Positions 1 through 6,600 of a stretch of 16,553 nt of DNA are shown here, in pieces. Position numbers and translations under genes: made by a program. Each line of letters begins with the position of its first letter. Position 1 is the stretch's first letter. This DNA is from SZUA-584 sp050943225 (lineage in GTDB: Bacteria; Bacillota; Clostridia; Christensenellales; SZUA-584), in contig JBMNOT010000016.1 in the NCBI GenBank assembly GCA_050943225.1, positions 1 through 16,553 of the forward strand. The letters run 5' to 3'. The notes under the pieces are model-generated. The model saw only the letters and a list, made by a program, of their open reading frames with translations, did no database searches and was not told where the DNA came from.

Positions 1-842
1 AGCGTCGCGATGAGCCGCGGGCTGCGGCCCAGCCGCACCAGCCGGAAAAAGCCGTACACAGCGGTAATCAGTATGCCCGCGTGCAGCCCCGACACCGCCA
101 GCAGATGCGCCATGCCGGTGTCCTTGAACGCTGCGTACGTGACGTCGTCTAGTTCCCGCTTGTCGCCCAGCAGCATCCCCTTTGCGATGGGCGCGGCGTC
201 CGGTTCAAACACGCGGTCCATCACGTCGCTGATATAACGCCGCGCGTTCGCCATCGCCACCGCCAAAGACGGCGCATAGCCCGTTTTCTCCACGGATTCG
301 GCGTACGCTTTCACGTGAACGCCCTGCGACAGAAGGTATAGCCGCTCGTCGAAACCGCCGGGATTGCGCACCCCGCGCGGCCGCTCCACCCGGGCTACGG
401 CAGACAAAGTGTCGCCGCACGCGATATCAGCGTCCAGCTCAACCGGCACGTACAGCTTGACGTTGCCGCAGGGTTTCCCGTTCACCCGGGCGTCGTCCAG
501 CAGGCACACAACGCTGCCGTAGTCGTTCTCATACGGCTCGGTATACACGCGGCCCGTCACCGCAAGGCCTTCGCCCGTCAAAACCGGCGGCGACGCCATC
601 GCGCCCGAGGCAAGGCAAGCCGCCAACAGCGCGCTCACCGCGCCAGCAAGCAGCAGGCCGCCCCGCCAGCGCCTGGCGACAAAGCGCACACAAAAAGCCG
701 CAGCAGTCAGCGCCGCCGCGGCTATCGCGTATTCCCAAGCAGCCGGAACAAAGCGTCCCAGCACAACGCCGCATCCGAAGCACACCGCAAGCAGCAAGAC
801 AGGCCGCCTGTTCAGCAGCCGCTTCGGCGTTGCAGCGTCCAT
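1..842 (-). CDS. comEC: ComEC/Rec2-family DNA uptake channel protein, N-terminal 280 residues (runs off window)
   Basis: ComEC forms the inner-membrane channel that carries single-stranded DNA into the cytoplasm during transformation. Only the N-terminus is present; the frame is open to the window edge. After a short cytoplasmic start there are hydrophobic segments at about residues 14-35, 38-54 and 61-82, then a soluble DUF4131-like domain (about 88-185) containing the family signature NPGGFDERLYL (160-170). The Competence domain opens with KGMLLGDKREL (221-231) and FKDTGMAHLLAVSGLHAGIL (239-258), the most diagnostic stretch. The ATG at 842-840 has GAGGTG at 854-849, 6 bases upstream and overlapping the end of the metallo-hydrolase gene, whose stop lies only 3 bases before this start, so the two are probably translated together. 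Presence of comEC does not prove natural competence; many Clostridia carry it. Whether the rest of the gene is intact cannot be seen. Confidence 0.9.
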   Translation of the reverse strand, partial: MDAATPKRLLNRRPVLLLAVCFGCGVVLGRFVPAAWEYAIAAAALTAAAFCVRFVARRWRGGLLLAGAVSALLAACLASGAMASPPVLTGEGLAVTGRVYTEPYENDYGSVVCLLDDARVNGKPCGNVKLYVPVELDADIACGDTLSAVARVERPRGVRNPGGFDERLYLLSQGVHVKAYAESVEKTGYAPSLAVAMANARRYISDVMDRVFEPDAAPIAKGMLLGDKRELDDVTYAAFKDTGMAHLLAVSGLHAGILITAVYGFFRLVRLGRSPRLIAT

Positions 843-845
843 TTC

Positions 846-1577
846 CTACACCTCGTAGGATTGGCCTTCTTCTATCATTTCAGCGGACGGATAGCTTTCG
901 CGCACCTCGCCCATCACATCCTCCGGATTGTATTCCGGCAGCAGGTGCGTCACCAGCAGCCGCCTCACGCCCGCCTCTTTCGCGATGCGGCCCGCGTCCT
1001 TTGCGGACACGTGCGGCGCCGTGGGAGACTTGTCCTTCTCCAGCAGCGCGGCTTCCATCACCATGAGGTCCGCCCCCGAAGCAAAGCCCGCAAGGCGGCC
1101 GTTGTCCCGCGTGTCGCCCGAATACACGAGCTTCCTGCCGCCCGCTTCAAACGACATGGCGTAGCTTGGCACCGGGTGCGGCATCTCGGCAAATGCGATG
1201 TCCATATCGAAAAGGCGTATCCGCACGCCGTCGGTAATGTAATGCACGTCCATCATGGCGTGGGACGACAGCAGGGAAGATTCCGCGGCAGGCTCCGCCG
1301 GCAGGTACACCGGCAGCGGCTCTGTGCGCCGGCCCAGCTTCTTGTCCACCTCCAGCGCGTAACGCAGCGTCAGCGCGTCGCCCATGTGGTCCGCGTGCAG
1401 GTGCGACAGCACCAGCGCGTCGATTTCCCGCGAGGGCAGCACCGAAAGCAGTTTGGACAGCGCGCCGCAGCCCAGGTCAACCACGATATTCCTGCCACCG
1501 TAGGTCAGCACATAGCAGGAACAGCTCTCCCCCGCTTTGGGATACGGCCCGTATTTTCCGATGCAAATGAGCTTCAC
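846..1577 (-). CDS. Metallo-beta-lactamase-fold hydrolase, YhfI / RNase Z-like
   Basis: A 243-residue cytoplasmic protein of the metallo-beta-lactamase superfamily, closest in plan to B. subtilis YhfI and the RNase Z branch; substrate unknown. The zinc motif SHLHADH is at residues 58-64. The other expected ligands are visible as H134 (in MPHPVP), D155 (in YSGDT) and H211 (in VTHLLP). H189 in the APHVSAKDAG stretch fits the additional His seen in RNase Z-like proteins. Length matches YhfI (about 244). The start codon is GTG at 1577-1575, preceded by GGAGGGGG at 1592-1585 with 7 bases spacing, a strong site. It follows the ECF S-component by 16 bases and precedes comEC by 3 bases, so it is the middle gene of a three-gene operon. 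It lacks the exosite arm expected of a true tRNA 3'-processing RNase Z, so a hydrolase of unknown substrate is the safer name. Confidence 0.9.
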   Translation of the reverse strand: MKLICIGKYGPYPKAGESCSCYVLTYGGRNIVVDLGCGALSKLLSVLPSREIDALVLSHLHADHMGDALTLRYALEVDKKLGRRTEPLPVYLPAEPAAESSLLSSHAMMDVHYITDGVRIRLFDMDIAFAEMPHPVPSYAMSFEAGGRKLVYSGDTRDNGRLAGFASGADLMVMEAALLEKDKSPTAPHVSAKDAGRIAKEAGVRRLLVTHLLPEYNPEDVMGEVRESYPSAEMIEEGQSYEV

Positions 1578-1593
1578 AGAATCGCCCCCTCCG

Positions 1594-2103
1594 TCAGCGT
1601 TTGGGCGGCAGCAGGGCCTGCGCCACGCGCCTTATCGGATAGTAGAGCGCCAGCGCGCCCGCCACGCCCGCGATCCATTGTATCAGGTTAAAGACAATCG
1701 TACCCACAGCGTACGACCATCCGAAGCATATCCATTCGAACACGCCGTAGCCCACCACCATAATCGCGCCTCCCAGTATGGAAGCCCCGGCGAACCAGCC
1801 GAATCCGCCTTTTTTGGTCAGCTCGGCGCACAGCAGGCCCATCGCCGCTTTGATGACCAACGTGGCCGGCGCATACACAGGAAAGCCAAGAAGCAGGTCA
1901 GAGAGGGCACTGCCGATGCCGGCCGCCGCAGCCGCCCAGGGTGCGCCCACCAGCAGGCCGGAACAATATATCACACAGTCGCCAATGTTCATATACGCGC
2001 CGCTGGCATTAACCGGTATTTTAATGAGGTACGTAAAAACGAATACCAGTGCGGCCAGCATGCTGGTGATCACAAGCGTCTTTGTGCGAATCTTTGGCGT
2101 CAA
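1594..2103 (-). CDS. ECF transporter S component (substrate-binding membrane subunit), probable vitamin uptake
   Basis: A 169-residue, very hydrophobic protein with about six membrane segments (roughly 9-27, 38-55, 56-72, 78-96, 102-120, 130-158) and a basic C-terminus. The size, topology and the stretch NASGAYMNIGDCVIYCSGLL (32-51) are typical of S components of energy-coupling factor transporters of the PF07155-like (riboflavin/HMP-type) group. Such proteins bind a vitamin or precursor and borrow a shared EcfAA'T module encoded elsewhere; none is in this window. Substrate cannot be told from sequence alone. The start is TTG at 2103-2101: the open frame continues upstream for 100 codons, but AAGGAG at 2116-2111 sits 7 bases before TTG, the hydrophobic protein begins there, and a promoter lies just upstream. 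The upstream extension would be antisense to the start of asnB and is Arg/Pro-rich, unlike a real N-terminus. Confidence 0.85.
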   Translation of the reverse strand: MTPKIRTKTLVITSMLAALVFVFTYLIKIPVNASGAYMNIGDCVIYCSGLLVGAPWAAAAAGIGSALSDLLLGFPVYAPATLVIKAAMGLLCAELTKKGGFGWFAGASILGGAIMVVGYGVFEWICFGWSYAVGTIVFNLIQWIAGVAGALALYYPIRRVAQALLPPKR

Positions 2104-2110
2104 TTCCCGT

Positions 2111-2116
2111 CTCCTT
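2111..2116 (-). promoter_or_regulatory. Ribosome binding site that fixes the TTG start of the ECF S component
   Basis: AAGGAG on the minus strand, 7 bases from the TTG at 2103. No ATG or GTG with a comparable site exists in the frame nearby, so this decides the start. Confidence 0.75.
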
Positions 2117-2131
2117 ATCCCTTTTTCTCTT

Positions 2132-2160
2132 ATTCTAATGGATTTCCCGCCGGGGTGCAA
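2132..2160 (-). promoter_or_regulatory. Sigma-A-type promoter for the ECF-S / MBL hydrolase / comEC operon
   Basis: TTGCAC (2160-2155) and TAGAAT (2137-2132) on the minus strand are separated by exactly 17 bases. The -10 matches consensus at 5 of 6 positions and the -35 at the TTG. Transcription would start near 2125, giving a leader of only about 22 bases that contains little more than the AAGGAG site, so no riboswitch fits between promoter and gene. Confidence 0.6.
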
Positions 2161-2211
2161 TCGTTTCTTGCCGGGGATATCTGCCCTTCCCCGGGGCGGT
2201 TCGCGCCGCGC

Positions 2212-2226
2212 TGCCGCAAAGCGGCA
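2212..2226. repeat. Perfect inverted repeat between the divergent promoters (6-bp stem, 3-base loop)
   Basis: TGCCGC, AAA, GCGGCA form a GC-only-closed palindrome in the 187-base divergent region, about 65 bases before the asnB start and just upstream of its putative -10. It is not followed by a T run, so it is not a terminator for either direction. It could be an operator or chance in a GC-rich spacer. Confidence 0.35.
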
Positions 2227-2249
2227 ATCACGCGAGGCCCGCCTTTTCA

Positions 2250-2262
2250 TATACTGTATTAT
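2250..2262 (+). promoter_or_regulatory. asnB: Possible -10 region(s) for asnB
   Basis: TATACT (2250-2255) overlaps closely with TATTAT (2257-2262) in an AT-rich island in otherwise GC-rich spacer, 29-36 bases before the asnB ATG. No convincing -35 is present at 16-18 bases, so this promoter, if real, would need an activator or depend on the -10 alone. A weak site GGGGG (2277-2281) lies 9 bases before the ATG. Confidence 0.3.
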
Positions 2263-2290
2263 CTTATCTTTCTGTCGGGGGCTTTTCACT

Positions 2291-4129
2291 ATGTGTGGTA
2301 TCGTGGGAATCGTGGACTTTGAAAATGATCTTTTGGGCGAGAGCCAAACCTTGTCTGCCATGATGGACACCTGCGCGCACCGAGGGCCCGATGCGGCGGG
2401 CACTTATCTGACGCACCAGGTAGCTCTGGGGCACCGGCGTCTCAGCGTCGTGGACCCTGCGGGCGGCAGCCAGCCGATGATCCGCAGCGTCGGCTCAAAT
2501 ACATATGTCATCGTCTACAACGGCGAGCTCTACAACACGCCGGAGCTGCGTCAGGCGCTCACCAAAAAAGGCCACACCTTTTTCTCTCATTCGGATACCG
2601 AGGCGCTGCTGCTGTCGTACATCGAATGGGGGCCGTCCTGCGTGGAGAGGCTGAACGGCATATTCGCCTTCGCCATCTGGGACGACAAAAAGCAGCGCAT
2701 CTTCCTCGTGCGCGACCGCATGGGCGTCAAGCCGCTGTTCATCGCGCGGCCGAGCAACACCACTTTGCTGTTCGCCTCCGAAATCAAATCGCTGCTGGCC
2801 CATCCGGACATTCACCCCGTGCTGGACGAAGGCGGGCTGCTGGAACTGTTTGCCCTCGCCCCGGCGCGCACCGCTGGTCGGACGCTGTTTGCCGGCATCG
2901 AAGAGCTGCGGCCCGGCGAGTGCATGATCTATTCGCCGCTGGGCACCTACGCCCACCGCTACTGGCAGTTCGTCAGCGCCGAGCACACCGACAACCTGCA
3001 CCAGACCACGGAGAAGCTGCGCCATCTGGTGGTCGATTCCACGCGGCGGCAGCTTGTGGCGGACGTGCCGGTGTGCACGTTCCTATCCGGCGGGCTGGAT
3101 TCCAGCGCGCTGTCCGCCATCGCCGCGCAGGCCATGGCCGAAAAGGGCAATATCCTCCGCACGTTTTCCGTAGACTACGTGGACAACGACAAGTATTTCA
3201 CGCGCAGCGTGTTCCAGCCCAGCCCGGACAGCGACTATATCGACATCATGCGCCGGCACATCGGCAGCGAACACGTCACCATCACGCTGGATACGCCGGA
3301 GCTGGTGAGCGCATTAAGGGATGCGGTGATCGCGCGGGACCTGCCGGGCATGGCAGACGTGGATTCCAGCCTGCTGCTGTTCTGCAAGCGGATGCGCGGT
3401 TACGCCACCGTCGCGCTGTCCGGCGAGTGCGCGGACGAGATATTCGGCGGCTATCCCTGGTTCTACCGGGAAGACTTGCTCAATCTCGATATGTTCCCCT
3501 GGGCGAATTCGCTGGATCTTCGGCGCAGCGTGATGTCCAAAGCGCTGTCGCGGCTGCCCATAGAAGAATACGCCAAAAGCCGGTATTTCGACACCGTGGA
3601 CGAAACGCCGCTGCTGGGCACCGAAAAGCCGCTGGAGCGCCGCCGCCGCCAGATGTTCTACCTTAATATCAAGTGGTTCATGGCTAACCTGTTGGAGCGT
3701 AAGGACAGGATGAGCATGGCGTGCGGCGTGGAAGTGCGCGTGCCCTACTGCGACCACCGCCTCGCCGAATACGCGTGGAACATACCGTGGGATATCAAGA
3801 ACCTGGGCGGCATGGAGAAAGGCATATTGCGGCTCGCCCTCAAGGACCTTTTGCCCGAGGCGATTTACAACCGTAAAAAAAGCCCGTACCCCAAGACGCA
3901 TCATCCCGAGTATACGAGGCTGGTATGCGCTGCGCTCAAAGAAGTTCTGGCCGACCCGGCCGCGCCCATCCACGCGCTTATCGACAGGGCGGCAGTTGAA
4001 GAAATGCTGGATTCGCTCAGCATCGTCACCCCGTGGTTCGGCCAGCTCATGACAGGGCCGCAGCTGTTCGCCTTTTTGCTGCAGCTCAACATTTGGCTGA
4101 CGGAATACAAAGTCAGCATCAATTATTAG
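2291..4129 (+). CDS. asnB: Glutamine-hydrolysing asparagine synthetase, AsnO-type
   Basis: Makes asparagine from aspartate, glutamine and ATP in the cytoplasm. At 612 residues it has the usual two-domain plan. The N-terminal class II glutaminase domain begins MCGIVG, with Cys2 becoming the nucleophile after Met removal; RGPDAAG (31-37), HRRLSVVD (48-55), YNGELYN (76-82) and SDTEALL (101-107) complete its pocket. The C-terminal synthetase domain carries the ATP pyrophosphatase loop SGGLDSS (266-272) and SGECADEIFGG (377-387). The insert near 296-340 (DYVDNDKYF then FQPSPDSDY) and the PGMADVDSS stretch (352-360) match the AsnO branch of B. subtilis, which is about 614 residues and linked to sporulation there. 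The start is fixed by the need for Cys2; longer in-frame extensions upstream are ruled out. It is the only plus-strand gene, divergent from the ECF operon, and its last 11 bases overlap the 3' end of the opposing triple-GerMN gene. Confidence 0.96.
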   Translation: MCGIVGIVDFENDLLGESQTLSAMMDTCAHRGPDAAGTYLTHQVALGHRRLSVVDPAGGSQPMIRSVGSNTYVIVYNGELYNTPELRQALTKKGHTFFSHSDTEALLLSYIEWGPSCVERLNGIFAFAIWDDKKQRIFLVRDRMGVKPLFIARPSNTTLLFASEIKSLLAHPDIHPVLDEGGLLELFALAPARTAGRTLFAGIEELRPGECMIYSPLGTYAHRYWQFVSAEHTDNLHQTTEKLRHLVVDSTRRQLVADVPVCTFLSGGLDSSALSAIAAQAMAEKGNILRTFSVDYVDNDKYFTRSVFQPSPDSDYIDIMRRHIGSEHVTITLDTPELVSALRDAVIARDLPGMADVDSSLLLFCKRMRGYATVALSGECADEIFGGYPWFYREDLLNLDMFPWANSLDLRRSVMSKALSRLPIEEYAKSRYFDTVDETPLLGTEKPLERRRRQMFYLNIKWFMANLLERKDRMSMACGVEVRVPYCDHRLAEYAWNIPWDIKNLGGMEKGILRLALKDLLPEAIYNRKKSPYPKTHHPEYTRLVCAALKEVLADPAAPIHALIDRAAVEEMLDSLSIVTPWFGQLMTGPQLFAFLLQLNIWLTEYKVSINY

Positions 4130-5654
4130 CCGATTTGATGATGCCGTAATTGCGCAACAGCGGGTCCGCCAGGCACAGGTACCCGGCGAGCTTGTCCACC
4201 TGCCTGCCATCCACGGTAAACTGCACCTTGCTGATGCCGTCCATCGCGGTGATGGTGTTGACGATGGAGTAAACGAGCAGCATCTCGCTTTGGGCCGTCA
4301 TGCCGGCGCAGGCTTCCTTAAACCGCGCCGACAGGTTCACATAGGCGGTATCGCCATACACGTCCACCGACGGTATATCGTCCGCCGTCACGCCGGGCGG
4401 CATCAGCGGCCATACGTTGGCGCCGTCTTCCTCCAGCGGCCCGGCCAGCAGCTCCAGCACGCGCTCGCGCGCGCTCCACACCTTGCCCTGCTCCATGTTC
4501 CTCTGCACTTCCAGCAGCAGGTCAGACGTCTTGTCGCCGAAATAGACCGGCGCGCTGCTGCCGATGAGGCCCACGTAGTCGGCGCGCCGCATGCCGTTAT
4601 AAAAACGGATGTCGCCCACCTTGTCCACGCGGTGCCCCGCCACATAGATGTCAACCGTCTTCACGTAAGGCATAAAGCCGATGATGGTGTAAACAAGCGC
4701 CGCATAGGAAACAATATCGGACGCGTCCAGATAGCCCGGCTGTACGGGGCTCTGAGAGAAATACAGCTCCAGCTTGAGGCGGCCGCTGCCCAAATCCTCC
4801 AGCACAGACTTGCGCAAAAGCTCGGCATCCGCATTCAGCGGGCTTCTCATTGCCGCCGTGTTGCGCGGGCCGTTTTTCAGCTCCTGTATCAGCGTTTCGA
4901 TATACTGGTCTCCGGTGTACTTTATCGTGCGCACCTCGGGCAGTATAAACCGGCCGTCCGGAGACACGAAATAGAGCACGGTGTTTATCTCAGATGTTTT
5001 GGGCTTCTCCTCCTCCGCGGGGCTGTGGGTTTTGGCAGGCTCCGGACTCCCCTCGTCCGCCGGCGAGGTGCTTTGCGGCATGTACTTTGCAAAAACGCTG
5101 CCCCAGGCGTCGGGTATGCTGCCCGTCTGCTTCCGGAGCGGCCCGGACGGGTATCCGCCCACGCCCACGCGTATGCCGTTATAGAAAACGCACACCGACA
5201 CCGGCCCCAGTATGTCCGTCACGGTGTTCGCGATGGCCTGTTCCAGTATGTAGGCCTGCTCAGGCTCGGGCATCTCGCCGCCGTATTTTAAGTAAACATT
5301 GACAACGCCTTGGGAATACTCCAGGAATTCCAGCGTCATGCCCTCCGGCGCCACGCTTTTGAGGCTCGCGTTGGAAGAGCCTTTCAGCAGTTCCCGCACC
5401 GCCGTTTCGGCGGGGTTGGCGTCCTGCTCCACCACCAGAGTCCGCGATTCCGCCATCAGCGTCTGGCTGGTTTCGTTGTAGAAATACACCGCGGATTTTA
5501 CCGTCCGCTCGTAGTTTTCCAGCCCGCTGATATCCATCACGCTCACTGGCACGTTCGCGCCGGCCTGCCGCTGGTCGCGTATCACGCCGCAGCCGGAAAA
5601 CACGAGGCATGCCGCCAATGCCATAAGGAGCACCCTTCTCACATTAGCTCGCAT
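4119..5654 (-). CDS. Lipoprotein with three tandem GerMN domains
   Basis: A 511-residue exported lipoprotein: signal peptide 1-21 with lipobox LVFSGC and lipidated Cys22. Three GerMN-like units follow: about 50-170 (AVYFYN to GVGGYP), 223-347 (TVLYFVSPDG to VAGHRVDKVG) and 367-490 (APVYFGDK to VDGRQVDKL). A Pro/Glu/Ser/Lys-rich linker (about 192-222) separates units 1 and 2. Each unit shows the family pattern: a strand at the start, a helix ending in LL.GP or LKNGP, then a YSIVNTIT-like helix and a strand ending in an Asp/Gly-Arg turn. B. subtilis GerM, a sporulation/germination lipoprotein, has two such domains, so three is unusual. The ATG at 5654 overlaps the upstream GerMN gene by 11 bases. 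The 3' end overlaps asnB head-on by 11 bases. Function is inferred only from family and from its place behind the two-component genes. Confidence 0.88.
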   Translation of the reverse strand: MRANVRRVLLMALAACLVFSGCGVIRDQRQAGANVPVSVMDISGLENYERTVKSAVYFYNETSQTLMAESRTLVVEQDANPAETAVRELLKGSSNASLKSVAPEGMTLEFLEYSQGVVNVYLKYGGEMPEPEQAYILEQAIANTVTDILGPVSVCVFYNGIRVGVGGYPSGPLRKQTGSIPDAWGSVFAKYMPQSTSPADEGSPEPAKTHSPAEEEKPKTSEINTVLYFVSPDGRFILPEVRTIKYTGDQYIETLIQELKNGPRNTAAMRSPLNADAELLRKSVLEDLGSGRLKLELYFSQSPVQPGYLDASDIVSYAALVYTIIGFMPYVKTVDIYVAGHRVDKVGDIRFYNGMRRADYVGLIGSSAPVYFGDKTSDLLLEVQRNMEQGKVWSARERVLELLAGPLEEDGANVWPLMPPGVTADDIPSVDVYGDTAYVNLSARFKEACAGMTAQSEMLLVYSIVNTITAMDGISKVQFTVDGRQVDKLAGYLCLADPLLRNYGIIKSANN

Positions 5655-6600
5655 TGACCAGCACCTTCACCAGCGACGTATACGTCAGCTTCCATATGTC
5701 CTCCTCGCGCACCAGCTTCACGGGGATATTGGGGCGGCTGAGCGTTTCGCCTTCCCGCGTCTTGATGGAATAATTGAGCATCACCGTGGCTTCCTGCCCG
5801 TCGCTGGACACGCTGGAATCCGCGACGCTGAAGCTCTCCAGCACGTTGCCCTTGTCCAAAACTTCGGCAAACGTCTCGGTATCCGGCTTTAATGTCCCGT
5901 TCGGGTTGGTGTGCGCAATGAAGTTATACAGCCTCCCCCAGTTCTTCTTCTCAAAGGATTCGAGCGCCTCGACCAGCGTGTTCTGGGGAGTCAAAATCAG
6001 CTCGCCCATGCGGCCCAGCGGGTCCAGGCGGTCGTCGCTGTTGTCCTCCCATCCCGCTTCCCGCCGCGTGATGCGCTGCGCCGCGCCGGCGTCCTGCCGG
6101 TCTATGTATATCTGCACGCGCGAATACGTGCCCATCTCCACGATGGTGTTGACGATGGAGCAGATAGCCAAACGCTTCTGGTCCGCCACCGTGCCCTCTT
6201 CCAGCGCCACCTTTTCCGGAGCGGTGGAAACGAAATCCTCGCTCAGCGTCACGAACAGTATGTCGGCGTTGCTGTCCACGCCCACAAGCTCCACGCCGTC
6301 CCAGAACAGGCGGTAAAGCTCCGTCCTGTTGACGGACGGGCCGGATATCAGCGCGCGCACCACCGCAGCCTCCAGCGGCTCGCTGACGGGCACGTTCACC
6401 GTCGCCGTCTCGGCGGCAAGCAGCTCTTCCCGGTTATAAGAAAAATACAACGCGACGTGGGCGGTGGTCTTGTTGGCCGCCCCGGCGTTGGGGTTGATGT
6501 CGGGCAGGTTGGCGCTGCCGCTCTTTGTGCCGCCGCCCATACAGCCGGCCATAAACAGCACCGCCGCGGCGAGCAGAGCAGCCGCCAGTTTTTTCAGCAT
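5644..6600 (-). CDS. Lipoprotein with one GerMN domain and an NTF2-like C-terminal domain
   Basis: A 318-residue exported lipoprotein: signal peptide with lipobox LFMAGC, Cys20 lipidated. A Gly/Ser/Asn-rich spacer leads to one GerMN domain (about 45-171), with LISGPS (85-90) and CSIVNTIVEMG (147-157) as family marks. The C-terminal part (about 200-312), ending in REEDIWKLTYTS, has the look of an NTF2-like/DUF4878-type extracellular domain, a weaker call. The start is taken as the ATG at 6600-6598: it shares one base with the kinase stop (TGATG) and has GGAGGTG at 6615-6609, 8 bases upstream. A GTG one codon earlier is less likely. Position suggests translation coupled to the sensor kinase, so it may modulate or report to that sensor at the outer face of the membrane, an inference from order only. 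Confidence 0.87.
   Translation of the reverse strand: MLKKLAAALLAAAVLFMAGCMGGGTKSGSANLPDINPNAGAANKTTAHVALYFSYNREELLAAETATVNVPVSEPLEAAVVRALISGPSVNRTELYRLFWDGVELVGVDSNADILFVTLSEDFVSTAPEKVALEEGTVADQKRLAICSIVNTIVEMGTYSRVQIYIDRQDAGAAQRITRREAGWEDNSDDRLDPLGRMGELILTPQNTLVEALESFEKKNWGRLYNFIAHTNPNGTLKPDTETFAEVLDKGNVLESFSVADSSVSSDGQEATVMLNYSIKTREGETLSRPNIPVKLVREEDIWKLTYTSLVKVLVNAS

Noticed and set aside
861..1691. Plus-strand open frame opposite the MBL hydrolase
   Set aside because: Arg/His-rich translation without motifs; it is a shadow of the hydrolase, which has the complete zinc-binding set.
1778..2290. In-frame upstream extension of asnB
   Set aside because: Class II glutaminase domains need the Cys directly after the first Met (MCGIVG), so translation must start at 2291. 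The extension would also overlap the ECF S component on the other strand.
2161..2290. T-box or other riboswitch before asnB
   Set aside because: The GGGCGGTTCGCG stretch only faintly resembles a T-box core. The leader is too short for a specifier stem, and no paired terminator stem with a T run was found.
2104..2403. In-frame upstream extension of the ECF S component
   Set aside because: It runs antisense into asnB and past the promoter; the TTG at 2103 with AAGGAG gives a normal S-component N-terminus.
3314..4210. Minus-strand open frame opposite asnB, contiguous in direction with the GerMN operon
   Set aside because: His/Gln/Arg-rich shadow with no motif or ribosome site; asnB on the other strand is intact and well conserved.
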